This document shows positions 21,661 through 32,480 of a stretch of 64,000 nucleotides of DNA, in pieces. Origin of the DNA: Schistosoma haematobium (taxonomy: Eukaryota; Platyhelminthes; Trematoda; Strigeidida; Schistosomatidae); contig NC_067198.1 in NCBI RefSeq assembly GCF_000699445.3, positions 23,819,536 to 23,883,535 of the forward strand. The letters are read 5' to 3'. The notes under the pieces were generated by a model that saw only the letters and a program-made list of their open reading frames with translations, was not told the origin of the DNA and did not search any database. Made by a program: the position numbers and the translations under genes. Each line of letters begins with the position of its first letter. Position 1 is the first letter of the stretch.

Positions 21661-23700
21661 AGATGAAATATCAACGACCCTGGGATGCAAGTCAACAATT
21701 TTGGAAGCATTGTCTATTCACGGAGCAATAAACAACAAAAGGAAATTAAGTTACGGTGGAATAATGGTGTCAACATGACAAATCCTTTACATACTATTTC
21801 ATTACTTGCAGTAAAGGAGAGAGGTTAGGACTATGCATTAAGATTTGAGCGATTGGTGAGAATCATGATTACAACATGGTATGGTTTCGTAAACGACTGA
21901 CATCAGTTATGATGCTAAAATGTTGGGGTTGGGTAGTGGGTGTTAAACTGGAGTCACGTTTCAGTATTACAAATCAGGTATGAGATACTTAACTTGAGCT
22001 AATTTCAAATAAACTGCAAGCACGTTTTATCACCATTTTGTTTTCGAATTGAAATAACTTACGATTAAGATACAGAATCAGAGTGTAGAATGGGAGAATA
22101 CTATTTAGCAATACAAGCGTACTTGATTATGTGCCGAATCGAATAAAGTAAAATGACAAACCATCCTCATCAGAAGAGAGCATTTCATTTGGTCTGAACC
22201 ATGTTATTATTGTTTTCATCAATTTGTTGCATAGCATGGACTTCTGTGCTTGAAATCAATAACAATTCTTACAAATTTCAGGCATTTAAAGCACGACGCA
22301 TGGCAGATAATCTAATTAGCTACTCACAAAATACAAGCTTCCCAGTATTGTGGTGTTTTGCAGTCAGCCCAAAGATATTTCAAGTTCTTGGGACTTTGCA
22401 GGAAGAGAGAAAAGGGGAAAAGGACAACTGGTAATACAGCAAGTTCATAAAATCTCCTAGCTCTGAAAAGGAAAACTCTGAAACAGCAATCAGTTATAGC
22501 ACACGAATAATATCAGGAGAGTCTAAAGACGAGATCCACTAGAAGCTTGGATTTCACGCAAAAATATTCCATAATCTGTCTTACATCTGCTCAGTCAACC
22601 CAAGAATTCCACCGTAATTCTTGTATGATTATAGCAGACAGTGTTTAAAAGGATTCTTTTGATTGTATTTTTTAACGTAAAAGTGTCATAAAGTGAATTC
22701 AAGATAGAAATAATATTTATAAACTTATTCAAACTTCCCTTAATTTATTGTGATACGCACTAAGCTCGAGATACGTCAGTCTAGATACACAATTCTGAAA
22801 TGCATTGTAGATTGCCATTACAGGGGATATGTATGGATGATCCCGGACCTATTCGAGTTGGATGAGAATTGTGTGAGCTCCTAGTCTACGCCAAAGTGAA
22901 GCTGACGGGACTCACTATCCAAATAGGACCGACTGTAGCCCTCCAGAATATCAACGTAGCATGCTACAATTGAAGAGTAGTATAACTAACCTCCGTGAAG
23001 ATTGACCGAATTATAATAATGTTATAGTCAACCCTTATATCTGTAAATGCCCATGTATTTCTGCACATCAGTAATTCTTACGCAATAATTACTTCTTTTG
23101 ATTCTCCCAATTTGCGGCTTTAGGATTCCGCACTAATAATGCCGTTAGTTTGTTATAATCAAGTACAGAATGTAACACTGAGGATGATGTGTACCAATAA
23201 CAATGACTGTTACTAAGCTTAGCTTGAAAATAAGGAAAAACGGCATGAACAGTTCTAACTTTGTATCCTGGAAATCCTGAACCAACAGGTGAACCTTAAT
23301 CACGGAGGAATTACTGATGATTCATGTAACCCAGTTACGGATTCCATTATTAATTATGTTTATGAACTTTATTTCAAAGGTTTGGCTGGTATCGTATTCG
23401 GACCCTGGTTCAAGTAGTGTGAAGATTTGTTCAGGGTCGACTTCAATACATTTGATGGCTCCACGAAGATCAGAATGTATTGAACGAAAACACAAGTGGG
23501 CGCAACAAGATGTATTTGAACACAACATTACAGAAAATCTGAGTAAAATCAAGGAATACGCAATTTGCAAAATGTAAATTAGTTGTCTCAAACTTGAACG
23601 TTCCTTCATTTCCAAAGAAATTATTCATTGGTCTCGTCCTCTTTTTATGCTCTTCTTAATATTATTCTGCCAGGTATTTCACTTTCGATTGATGACGCTT
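21661..23700. other. no recognised gene
   Basis: Short frames only (for example 22201-22434 on +), none with a motif I know. A moderately GC-rich stretch at 22820-22990 looks unlike its flanks and may be a repeat. The 5' LTR of the Ty3 element that follows should lie here, but I cannot define it without its partner. Confidence 0.4.
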
Positions 23701-23939
23701 ACTACTTATATCTGACAACATCAGTAGCACACACTATAAGTATACTCCTGAGAAAACTTGGCTGGGTTAGACGAAGAGGACGGTAAATCCACCTTTTCGA
23801 AGAATTCAAAATACTTTTCTTTCCATGCAACAATCGACATCCCATCAGAAATCTTTGCTGACCAGTCATCTTTGTTTCATAACTGTTATTCGTACCTCAA
23901 TTTAACGAAAGCTGGTGACGATGACTGCATGAACATGCA

Positions 23940-24150
23940 GGTTTAGTAATTCGCGAATTTGAATGGTTTACACCATCAGCAATGGCAGATCAGTTTGACT
24001 GTGCCGCACTTGTATGCAGTTTCTGATCTCCTGAAGAGGCTGATGCCAGAAGCAGAATTTGAGTAAAATTTAGGTATCTTAACATAACGCTACAACAAGT
24101 GACCATGAAATACCAGAGATTGGTAAACCTGTTATAAGATATTTTCATAT
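23940..24150 (+). pseudogene. gag remnant of the old Ty3 element
   Basis: The translation of this stretch, with stops, shows MADQFDCAALVCSF followed by PEEADARSRI and ITLQQVTMKYQRLVN. This is the conserved capsid block of many Ty3 Gags (an ADQF..LIFVCGLQ pattern). The minus-strand gag at 58618-58307 is a relative. The N-terminal part may include the frame 23758-23946. Confidence 0.65.
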
Positions 24151-24429
24151 CTTGCGATCATATGTCTATGCTGTGGGCTAGAAGCAAGATTATGGCTCAC
24201 GAATACCATCCCTCACAGACAACTAGCACTCATCTCAGTGCTGGTTATGTGAAGGTCGTCATTACAAAAAGGTCTGTGTATATAAAGATCATCGTTGCAG
24301 AAAAAGAATCCCTAAACATTATCTTTCAATACCCTATTTCAAAGAATACAGGCCTGATGCGACAACTAAAACTATGTTGTCTGCTCGTATCTGAGCATAT
24401 TTTACCACCGGAGAAAATATGTAACATTG

Positions 24430-24700
24430 ATAAACACCCTATTAATCTTCAACGCGATACAGCATCTAACGCTACTCTTATCAGCCCAGAAACTTGAAAG
24501 ATCCACAATTCACCCGAAGACACAACTGGCACACAGTGCTTCGATAGAAAGTTAGATATAATTAGAGAGGTGTCCTGCACTCATTCCAAAGTTAATGTAA
24601 CAACGAGTACAACAGTATACTTTACGAAGAATTCAGAACTCGATTTATCGAGGTTAGGTCTCTAAAATTGGCAGACCATTCTGTCAACAACACCTGCATA
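24430..24700 (+). pseudogene. aspartic protease remnant
   Basis: The block INLQRDTASNATLISPET corresponds to the retropepsin active-site loop with D-T-A-S, as in Ty3 elements that use DTAS or DTGS. It is followed at about 24600-24660 by a segment VYFTKNSELDLSRLGL, in the position where these elements have the end of the protease before RT. Stops separate the two blocks. Confidence 0.6.
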
Positions 24701-24946
24701 AGAGTCAAAAGTTCTAACTCCTAGGAGTGGTACCAGAAGAACGCCGTGTTACAAAGACAGCACTACATGTTTGCAGAATGATTGTATAATTGCATAAAAA
24801 CTAAGGCTTTCCAAACACTCAGATCTGGGGCTACAGTGTTTATCGACCCAAAAGACCTGTGCTTTATGCTTCTCTTCCAGTGACTGGGCAGGCACTATAA
24901 TGGATTCAGAAATTGGAGGCTATTGAACCTGTGAACCTTTCATATT

Positions 24947-25249
24947 GTGCTGCACAGAGTGTTTGTCAATAAATCCCACGATATTGTTCGCTTATGCACG
25001 GATTACTCCATTGGGTTAAATGAAGCTCTAAAATTTTACCGGTATCCCGCACCTAAACCTGCAGCTCTTCTTGTCAAGCTGGGTGGTGGCAAGTATTTTG
25101 CAAAATCGGATTTATCAGACATATACTTACAAACCCCTGTAACAATTGGAAGTAAAGATCTATCGATTAATACTCACAAGGATTTGTTCCAACATAACCG
25201 ACTACATTTTAAAGTGAAGAAGGCATTACGACATTACGATCTCTTTTGA
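24947..25249 (+). pseudogene. reverse transcriptase remnant, catalytic region lost
   Basis: It carries IVRLCTDYSIGLNEAL, RYPAPKPAALLVKLGGGKYF, KSDLSDIYLQTPV and INTHKDLFQHNRLHF. These are RT fingers and palm blocks of Ty3 elements. The expected YxDD box should follow within about 120 bp but is missing: the sequence after 25249 jumps towards the RNase H region. The element is therefore deleted as well as mutated. Confidence 0.8.
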
Positions 25250-25374
25250 GACTCTTTGGCTATAATGGAGCCTTTCTACCGAACGTTTATCGCATACGTG
25301 CTCCGTGTAATGACCTGGTTATGAGTATAAAATAGGGTTGTCAAGCTTCCTTTTGGGAAATCAAGAAACTTCGA

Positions 25375-25800
25375 GTCTTTGAAATGTTATTTACGCATTA
25401 CGGTTCAGCATTACTTACTTTAGCAGCATCAGTCGATTCGAACAACGGCATTCGGGCAGTTATTTCCTAAATCCTGCCACTTGAATTTCAGAAGACAATA
25501 CTACTCGTAGCTAGATGGTTAACTGTGGTGGAACGTACTTTTGGTAAGGTTGGAAAGGAAACACTGTTAATTTTCTTTGCTGCAAAGAAATTTCACAAGA
25601 TGGTATTTGGACTTCAGTTCACGCTTCCAGCTGACTATGAGCCAGTGCTGGTCGTATTCGGGTCCGAAAAGGGGATCCCAGTATATACGGCAAACTGGCT
25701 GCTACAATGAAGAACCAAACTCCTGGGTTAAGAACGCAAGATTAAGTATTAGCACACCAGTGATTTTGAACTAGCTGATACACTTTTAGACTGATTTATT
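25375..25800 (+). pseudogene. RNase H remnant
   Basis: The translation shows a degenerate core (LTLAASVDSNNGIRAVIS) at about 25415. The frame 25525-25710 follows, with FGKVGKETLLIFFAAKKFHK, FTLPADYEPVLVVFGS and KGIPVYTANW. That pattern matches the RNase H end of Ty3 Pol (E..A..FAVKKFH..; F.L.TDHKPL). The tether DFELADTLLD comes after a shift at about 25760. Confidence 0.75.
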
Positions 25801-26170
25801 AACAAATGAATCTTGAAGATACTCAGGTAGTAGAAATTGAGGTGTAAACAGCGTTGGAATACGAAGCTGATAGTCTACTAGTTACTTTCAAACCTATGAA
25901 AGACGTCATAAAAGATGATGAGATATTAGAAGTTAGGAGTTGTATTCTCACCGAATACCCAAACGGTCGTTTTCTGGGCATGTTGATAACACAAACATCC
26001 TGGTTTTTAGATATCCGTTCAACTGTGATTCTACGATGAATTTTGAATCGAATTGGTTTGGAAATATTCTTTATCGCTTCGCACATTAGCGTTTCATATA
26101 TTTCATGATTCCAAGCAAGAGTAATGGTCAAAATCCTGCAGGAACACCTTGCACGTGTAGCATGTCCGTC

Positions 26171-26654
26171 CAATTTTATGTGATGAGTGTTAAGTGCATT
26201 GCATCAGCCATGATGCTGTCTTTTCAGGTATGTTTTAAGCTTAAGGTTGATTTTGCACAACGGTTTTCCGAGTAATATCCTTTCACTGTCTCACAGTAGT
26301 TGTTTCCTCTTAGGCTCCACCATCATTTTGAAAATTGGGCATTCTGAGGATTTCCTTTTATAGCTGTATATTCCACACTAGTATCACGAAGGTGGGGTTA
26401 TTCATGTTCTTTTGGAGTACCTCTTCTGTACCCAGATCCTATGTGACTGTGTCATAATCATCAATCTTTGTTAATACTTGTACACATAGCTGTACCCAAT
26501 ATGTGCACCATGCTTTTATCAGAAGTTATATTCAATAGCGATGGGAAAGCTTTTCTTGTTATTCCTCCGGCTTTCCTGCTGGCAACGGTAAACACACTTC
26601 AGATGGTGATAAAGCTGTTGAATCTATTTCCCTTCATAACACAACTCTTACCTT
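26171..26654. other. junction region between the old Ty3 element and the CR1-like element
   Basis: No conserved frame is visible. It probably contains the left boundary of the CR1-like insertion, but I could not place it to the base. Confidence 0.35.
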
Positions 26655-27759
26655 AGCCAATCCTACGAGTATTCATGGAACTACCAATTGCGATTTATAC
26701 TCTAACCTGCTTCACCATGATAACTCTGAGTTTCTTATTCTTTCGTTCAATTTCCGTTCTCTGTCCAATAAAACTACTCATCTTAGAATCCTTTTACTCC
26801 TTGTAAGTCCAACCAATGTGCTTATTACGGAAACGTGGTGCAATTCATCTATATCCGATCACTCCTTGAATGAAGATGATTATGTTTTCTTTAGAACCGG
26901 TCGATGTTATGGAATAGGAGGCAGTACAATTATCTATGTCACTTCAGACACTCAAGCGTGCAAATTTGAGGACAAATCCCTTGATGCTATAGACGACTCC
27001 ACTTGGGTTACTGTAAACTGTGGATCCCAAAATTATTTACTGGTGGGATGCATATATAGACCACGTCGTGCGGATACTAAGTTTGACAGATTACTAACAA
27101 ACATCTTTTCCATTGCTTCTCAACAGCCACATACTTTTAAAATCATCGGAGGTGACTTTAATCTGCCAAAAGTTACATGGGGTTCGACTCCGATACCAGG
27201 TCAATATAACAAGCTACTTGAAACACTAGAAATTTGTGGTTGGGTTCAACAGATCCGAAAACCGACCAGGGGGAATAATGTACTTGATATATTGTTTGCA
27301 ATCAAGACAGAATCTATTTCAGTGCATACCAATCATGAGTATTTTATGAGTGATCATAGAGTTGTATTGAGTTTTATCCATTATTTAAGCACTATACAGT
27401 TGAACTCTCAAGCTGAAATAATGTACCAAAGAACACAGTTTTGTCAAAAAGCCTCGAAACGAACTGGAACTTCCGTTCGATGTTTACCATGTGAAACTTA
27501 TTTCACCACAAATAATGTTGACATTGCGCTTTCTGATTTATACCACAACCTGATATATTGCCTTGACTGCACTGCTCCAGTTATTGGCCATGTGGCTTAT
27601 AATGCTAATAGGGGCCAGAATACTTCCAAAACTTTTAAAAGAAAGCTGAAGAAATTAAAACGCCTCAACCACGAGCACAATGACGTGTATGCACTTCAGA
27701 GTATACTTAAATTAATAGACAGAAATGCTTCATCTAAACGCAAAAGGCCTACGTATTAA
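26655..27759 (+). pseudogene. AP endonuclease domain of the CR1-like element
   Basis: The open frame enters at about 26655 without a clear ATG, then continues past the ATG at 26818. It has FNFRSLSNKTTHLRILLL, LITETWCNSSISD (the catalytic Glu), VGCIYRPRRA, the DFN box in GGDFNLPKVTW (about 27149-27182) and MSDHRVVLS (the SDH box, about 27346). All standard catalytic boxes of APE-type endonucleases are kept. The nuclease nicks target DNA to prime reverse transcription. A shift near 27740 separates it from the RT. Confidence 0.88.
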
Positions 27760-28740
27760 AAGCCCAGAATTATCAATACTTCTGCCTTTTAAATCCCGTG
27801 TGAAGTCAAATTTTCTCGGCACGACTAAATTCTTCATAGTTAACGGAAGCATTGTTGATGACCCTAATATTTTAAGCGAACAATTCAGTAGGCACTTCTC
27901 GCAATGCTACAAAACTAGAGCTTACAGCTCTATCATTACATTTCCAATGCTGACATCCAGACACCTATGGAAAATTGATTTTATACCCTCCAATATTAAG
28001 CAGGCCATAACTGCCCAGAAAACGTTTTATGATGGTGGACCTGACGGGATCCCTTCACCGTTTGTGTAATATGGGAGTAAAGAAATCCCACTATTTCGGT
28101 TGAAAGTTTTCAACCTATCCATGGAACATCGAACCTATCCATGTGTATGGAAAACATCTCTTATCACCCGTAACTTCAGAACGGGATCACGTACTGATAT
28201 TATTAACTATAGGCCAATTAATTTGACATCCGTCCTCTCAAGAACCATGGAAAAAATCATCCACAAACAGCTATTATCATTTTTACTTTCAGCTAGTCTG
28301 ATTAGCCCATCCCAACACGGGTTTATGAATAAACACTAATGCTTTATATCGTACACGACATTTTCTGATCAAATTACCCAGAGAAGAGATGTTGGTCAGT
28401 CAGTGATAATTCTGTACTTCGATTTTAGTAAGGCTTTAGACAGACTCACACAAACTTCTTCTTCTAAATCTTTCTTCATTTGGTATACAGGATCCCCATT
28501 TATCTTGGCTCAACTCTTTTTTAGAAGAACGTAGCCAAATCGTTCGCTTTGGATCTTGCTACTCTAAACCTGTGAATGTAACCAGTGGGGTTATACAAGG
28601 AAGTGTGGTTGGTCCATTACTCTTTCTCCTTTTTATCAATGATGTGTGTTCCCTCTTTTAGTATGGTAAGCCTTTCCTTTTTGCTGATGACCTGAAAGTA
28701 GTTTATTCATTCTCTTCTCCCACGAAAGAAAGCTATATTT
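27725..28740 (+). pseudogene. reverse transcriptase of the CR1-like element
   Basis: Blocks in several frames read FYDGGPDGIPSPFV (about 28027), NYRPINLTSVLSRTMEKIIH (about 28205), SPSQHGFMNKH, SVIILYFDFSKALD (about 28402), VGPLLFLLFINDV (about 28612) and FLFADDLKVVYSF (about 28678). FADD is the catalytic pair. Stops occur after DGIP and after HGFMNKH, and shifts lie between the blocks. Confidence 0.85.
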
Positions 28741-29570
28741 CAGCGGTAATCCAAGAAAGAATAAACACGTTTTACGAGGGTATTGCCCCGCAGAATTCGC
28801 CACTTAATGTTGACAAAAGTGGATTTATTCACATTGACCGCTGCCTTTACTTAAATCTGACTATACATAAACATACACTCAAACCTCTCAACACTGTTCG
28901 TGACTTGGGTTTAAGATATAGCATTAGTTTGAACTTTTCCGTGCCCATCGCATCTCAAGTATCCAAAGTTAGAAAGTTCAGTGGAATCATAATGATAAAC
29001 TTCAATAATATCGAGTCGTGATTATTATTATTATTATACAGAAAATGTATCCCACCCATTCTTCAATATGGTGTTTTAGTTTACAGTAATTGCAGGCATA
29101 ATGAACTTATTAAAATTGAAGGTGTTCGAAGAAGGTTCATTAAAGCTTTTTTGGGATATTCCGACAACAAGGACTATGACCAAAGATGTCAAGAACTGAA
29201 ATCAGAACCTCTCTGTATCAGGTGTATCAAATTAAACTGTTTCTTTATGTACTAGCTTATTAACGATATTAACTACTCTTCGGTATCCACCCCTTCATAC
29301 CCTATGATATCATTCCACAATCTACTCAGTAAGAAAAATATTTTAGCGATTCCAAGAACCTACACAAACTTACGTCAGAATGTTTTCGTTATTCGCTACT
29401 CAACCAAGTGGAACAGACTGTCAGTAAACCTCCGTTGCAGTGAGACTGCAACCCTTTTCAGAAGTCTCCTTGACGATTTTCTTTCCGAAAGTGGATTGTG
29501 TCACCGACTGAGTATCAGTGCGTTCAATAATGATTCGTACAAACAATGTCCGACATCTATCTAATTGACT

Positions 29571-31430
29571 GAAAAGCAAAGTGTAGCCTTTAAACTTTCC
29601 ACGTCTATTTTTTTGTTTTCTTTTTATTTATCTTAATATATGAAGTCTGCTTATGTAGGTATCTATAATTGTTACCGTTATCAATATAATTATTGGTCCT
29701 CAACACATTAGATATTCTTTTCATTTTTTTGTCCTTCTAACGACATTTTGTTTCTAAACGTCCCGAGTCTGTAACTATAAAGAAATTATCTTATATCGAA
29801 CTTAAATGACTCATTTTATATTCACCACATATATATAACACATAGAAATTTACATTTGGTTATCCATTGCAATTATTTGTGACATTCATAGCATCATTCC
29901 TGATTATTATTGCACAAATGTCTATACTAATATCCGGTTTTACTCCGTATACTTTAACATAAATCTATATGTATTCATCCGAGTGCACTAAAAAATTTAA
30001 ATTGATTTTTTACTTAAGAGGTCGATATTCATTATATAATTATTATTATCATGGTTGAACCCTCTCACTAGGTGTTCATTTCTTTTCTCTCTTCCCCCTC
30101 CTAAATAAATATTTTTAAGATTCCGAAGTTTGTAATTATGACAATAAATTGTGTTACACGTAAATTAACTTCTACGAATCGTTTTTATCTTCGCTATGCA
30201 TATACGACTCATACAAATCGATATTTAGTTACCCTTTTCACTTAATTGATATTTACATAGCATCACTCTAAACTATGAATGCACAAACATTTATTCTATC
30301 GTCATATCTTACTGCAATCATAAGTTATTTTTCCTTGATTATTTTCTATTTTATTTTTGTTACTAATTTGACGATACATGCATAGTCGTTTATTCTCGCT
30401 CTGTGTTCATAAACACGCCTACTAAACTGTTTGCGTATTTCACGTCTCCTTTATTTCTATTCCCTTATTTTCTCCCTTTCTTTCTTTGAAGTCCATTCAA
30501 TATCCTTCTCAACTACACAGAACCTGATTTGTTATTCTATTATTATCACTCTCATTTTCAAGTACGGTAAATATAATGCTAGTCTCACTGAAAATTGTGT
30601 ATTATTTCATTTTTGAAGAAACCCTATATGGTTTCTTCACAACACTTAAGTACCCACTGGAAGATCCATGTTGGATATTTTGTGTGTGAGAATCCATCCA
30701 TAAATACGCTTGCAGTTTGTTCCTATTGATTTCTTTAGTTGTACATTGTTAGTCTTTTTGATTCCATTTGAGTTGTTAATATTTGCATTTTATTATAGTT
30801 TTTACTTTTCTTACACCTTCACTAAGTTTACGTGTTTCTTCCTGAACTACATTTATGTTGTTTTACTTGATACTTAGCCTTGTCAGCAGCCATATTGGTT
30901 TGTTCCTATTTTTGATTGAGTTGCTTGTATTGACTGGAATTGTGCATTTTTGACTGTAAATTGAGGCACTCTTCCAGAATTGGAAACACTGTGTCATAAA
31001 GGAACCAAATATTATCTTCTGAACGAATCTCTGTGTGTCCTGTCCAAACAGGATAGAATGGTATTGCTTTGTTGTGACTGGTAACTTTTTCGCATCCTTT
31101 GTCAACTCACTAATTTATTGTAACCTAGATTTGATTAATTGAATAATTATTGGTTTAGTGGTTGGGTGGTCATATTTGTTTAGGTAACAATGTATATTTA
31201 AATTTATGATGAATTACAGGACCGTCATTTTACCCAATTACTTCGTTTTGGTCTCAACCGGGCAAGGGCGCGTATCTAACCCATCTAGAAAGCTATTCTT
31301 CTGTCCAAACCTTAGTCTGGATCTTACACCCATATGATGTTTGTCAATAATAATAACGTAGGTCGATTGCCTTACAGTTGCTCACAAACATCTAAGTAAA
31401 TGTCAGAACATTAAAGCTCGAGTATTCACT
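29571..31430. other. AT-rich region, CR1-like 3' UTR and junction
   Basis: There is no coding signal. It is unusually T-rich on the plus strand with little else. The CR1-like element must end somewhere here, because Ty3 integrase sequence is seen from about 31440. Confidence 0.45.
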
Positions 31431-32480
31431 CACTTTATCTTGCATAGAGGTTATGATTCCTATTGTTTTGTATTGGATGTTGAACAGTCTTGTCTGTTTG
31501 AAAAGATATCCACACTACCCGCTCCAACGTTTAGGATTTGCAAATATAGACTTTCTCACTACTATTCTGGTTTATTCTATCGGCAGATCAAAGGATACTC
31601 ACTGGCCCGAAAACTTTATATATTGTTTTTCCTATGTCAATACAGGAAAAGAGTGTTTGTGGCCATAGTGGATGGACCCACGAAATGGTCAAAAATTCAT
31701 ATTTCGTCAAATTGACGAGCCGGTGAAGCAGTTGGCAATTTATGTGAATTGTTTAGCTGTTTGGGAGTTTGAGAGTCTTTTGAAATTAACAGTGGCTTAC
31801 AATTCACTTCTAATACTTTCAAACACTTTTGCAATAATAATAAATTCACACATGTGCGCTCTCCACCTTAAAACTTTCAAATGAATAAACAGGCAGTGCT
31901 CTTTTTCCATACATTTAAAAGAAAATTGCTGAAAGAGGGAGACAAGTCAGGTAAACACGAAATTCCTAAAAGCTCATAGAATTGCGCCAACCTCACTGCT
32001 AAAAATGGAGAGTCTCCTGCTGAAGTTATGTTTGGAAGAAGTATTCGAACCGTATTGGACGCCATTTTGCCACATAAAACAATAGATTGGTGAAAACAAA
32101 ATCAGAATATCCGAAGTTTAAATGTGTGGGATAATTTGGTTGTCAATCATATCTTGGCAAAACCTATAGGAGCCTTGATTGGTTGAAAGGACGATATAAA
32201 ACGTTCTGTAAAAATTGCGTGTGACTTTCGGGATGTGGGTCAAACAAACCAACCAATTTCATAAGAAAAATGGACAGTGAACAAGGTAGATTTGCAAATG
32301 GGTCTTCCACTGGATATTATCATAGGTACTCCAATGATAAAAACATCCAAGTACACAATGAAGAACAAAAGATGGAAAATTTGGAGTCTGAGGACACCAA
32401 GAAAGTTTGAACACTGTTACAAATCAGTTGTCAAGTTACAAGCGGACTCCAGAAGAAAGATTTATTTCTGTAGGCGTTAG
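31430..32480 (+). mobile_element. old Ty3/gypsy element, right part (integrase)
   Basis: In several frames: a zinc-finger end (QSCLFEK, about 31485), the start of the core (LQRLGFANIDF, then VFVAIVDGPTKWSKI at about 31650-31695), a later block HTFKRKLLKEGD (about 31908) and the strong block ENGESPAEVMFGRSIRTVLDAILPH at about 32004-32075. A weak C-terminal segment (VKIACDFRDVGQTNQPI, about 32205-32255) follows. This is the integrase expected to follow the RNase H at 25.4-25.8 kb. Between them lies the CR1-like element. Confidence 0.78.

Larger units (their letters stand above)
23700..26170 (+). mobile_element. old Ty3/gypsy element, left part (gag to RNase H)
   Basis: Decayed coding blocks occur in order on +. 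A gag helical region lies at about 23950-24140 (WFTPSAMADQF, ALVCSF, ITLQQVTMKYQRL). A protease active-site block RDTASNATLISPET lies at about 24453-24495. RT lies at 24947-25249, RNase H at 25375-25710, and a leucine-poor tail runs to about 26040. The family is different from the CsRn1-like element at 1-5522 (no DTGA, different RT). Its integrase is found 5 kb further on, at about 31440-32100. Confidence 0.8.
26655..29570 (+). mobile_element. CR1-like non-LTR retrotransposon, decayed
   Basis: An AP-type endonuclease (26655-27759) is followed by reverse transcriptase pieces (27725-28069, 28100-28339 and frames to about 28740) and the typical C-terminal region of this clade (29304-29564; YSTKWNRLSVNLR, then FRSLLDDFL). 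It sits between the RNase H and integrase parts of an old Ty3 element in the same orientation. Frameshifts and stops in RT show it is inactive. CR1/Jockey-group membership is from motif recall. Confidence 0.85.

Noticed and set aside
22201..22434. Frame starting with a hydrophobic, signal-peptide-like stretch (MLLLFSSICCIAW)
   Set aside because: No homology or splice context was recognised, and AT-rich DNA readily gives such N-termini. It could be re-examined with RNA-seq.
22870..22960. Possible second hammerhead ribozyme
   Set aside because: There is a ctgacg box and a caaatagga loop, but the required second core box and closing stem are not present in the right order.
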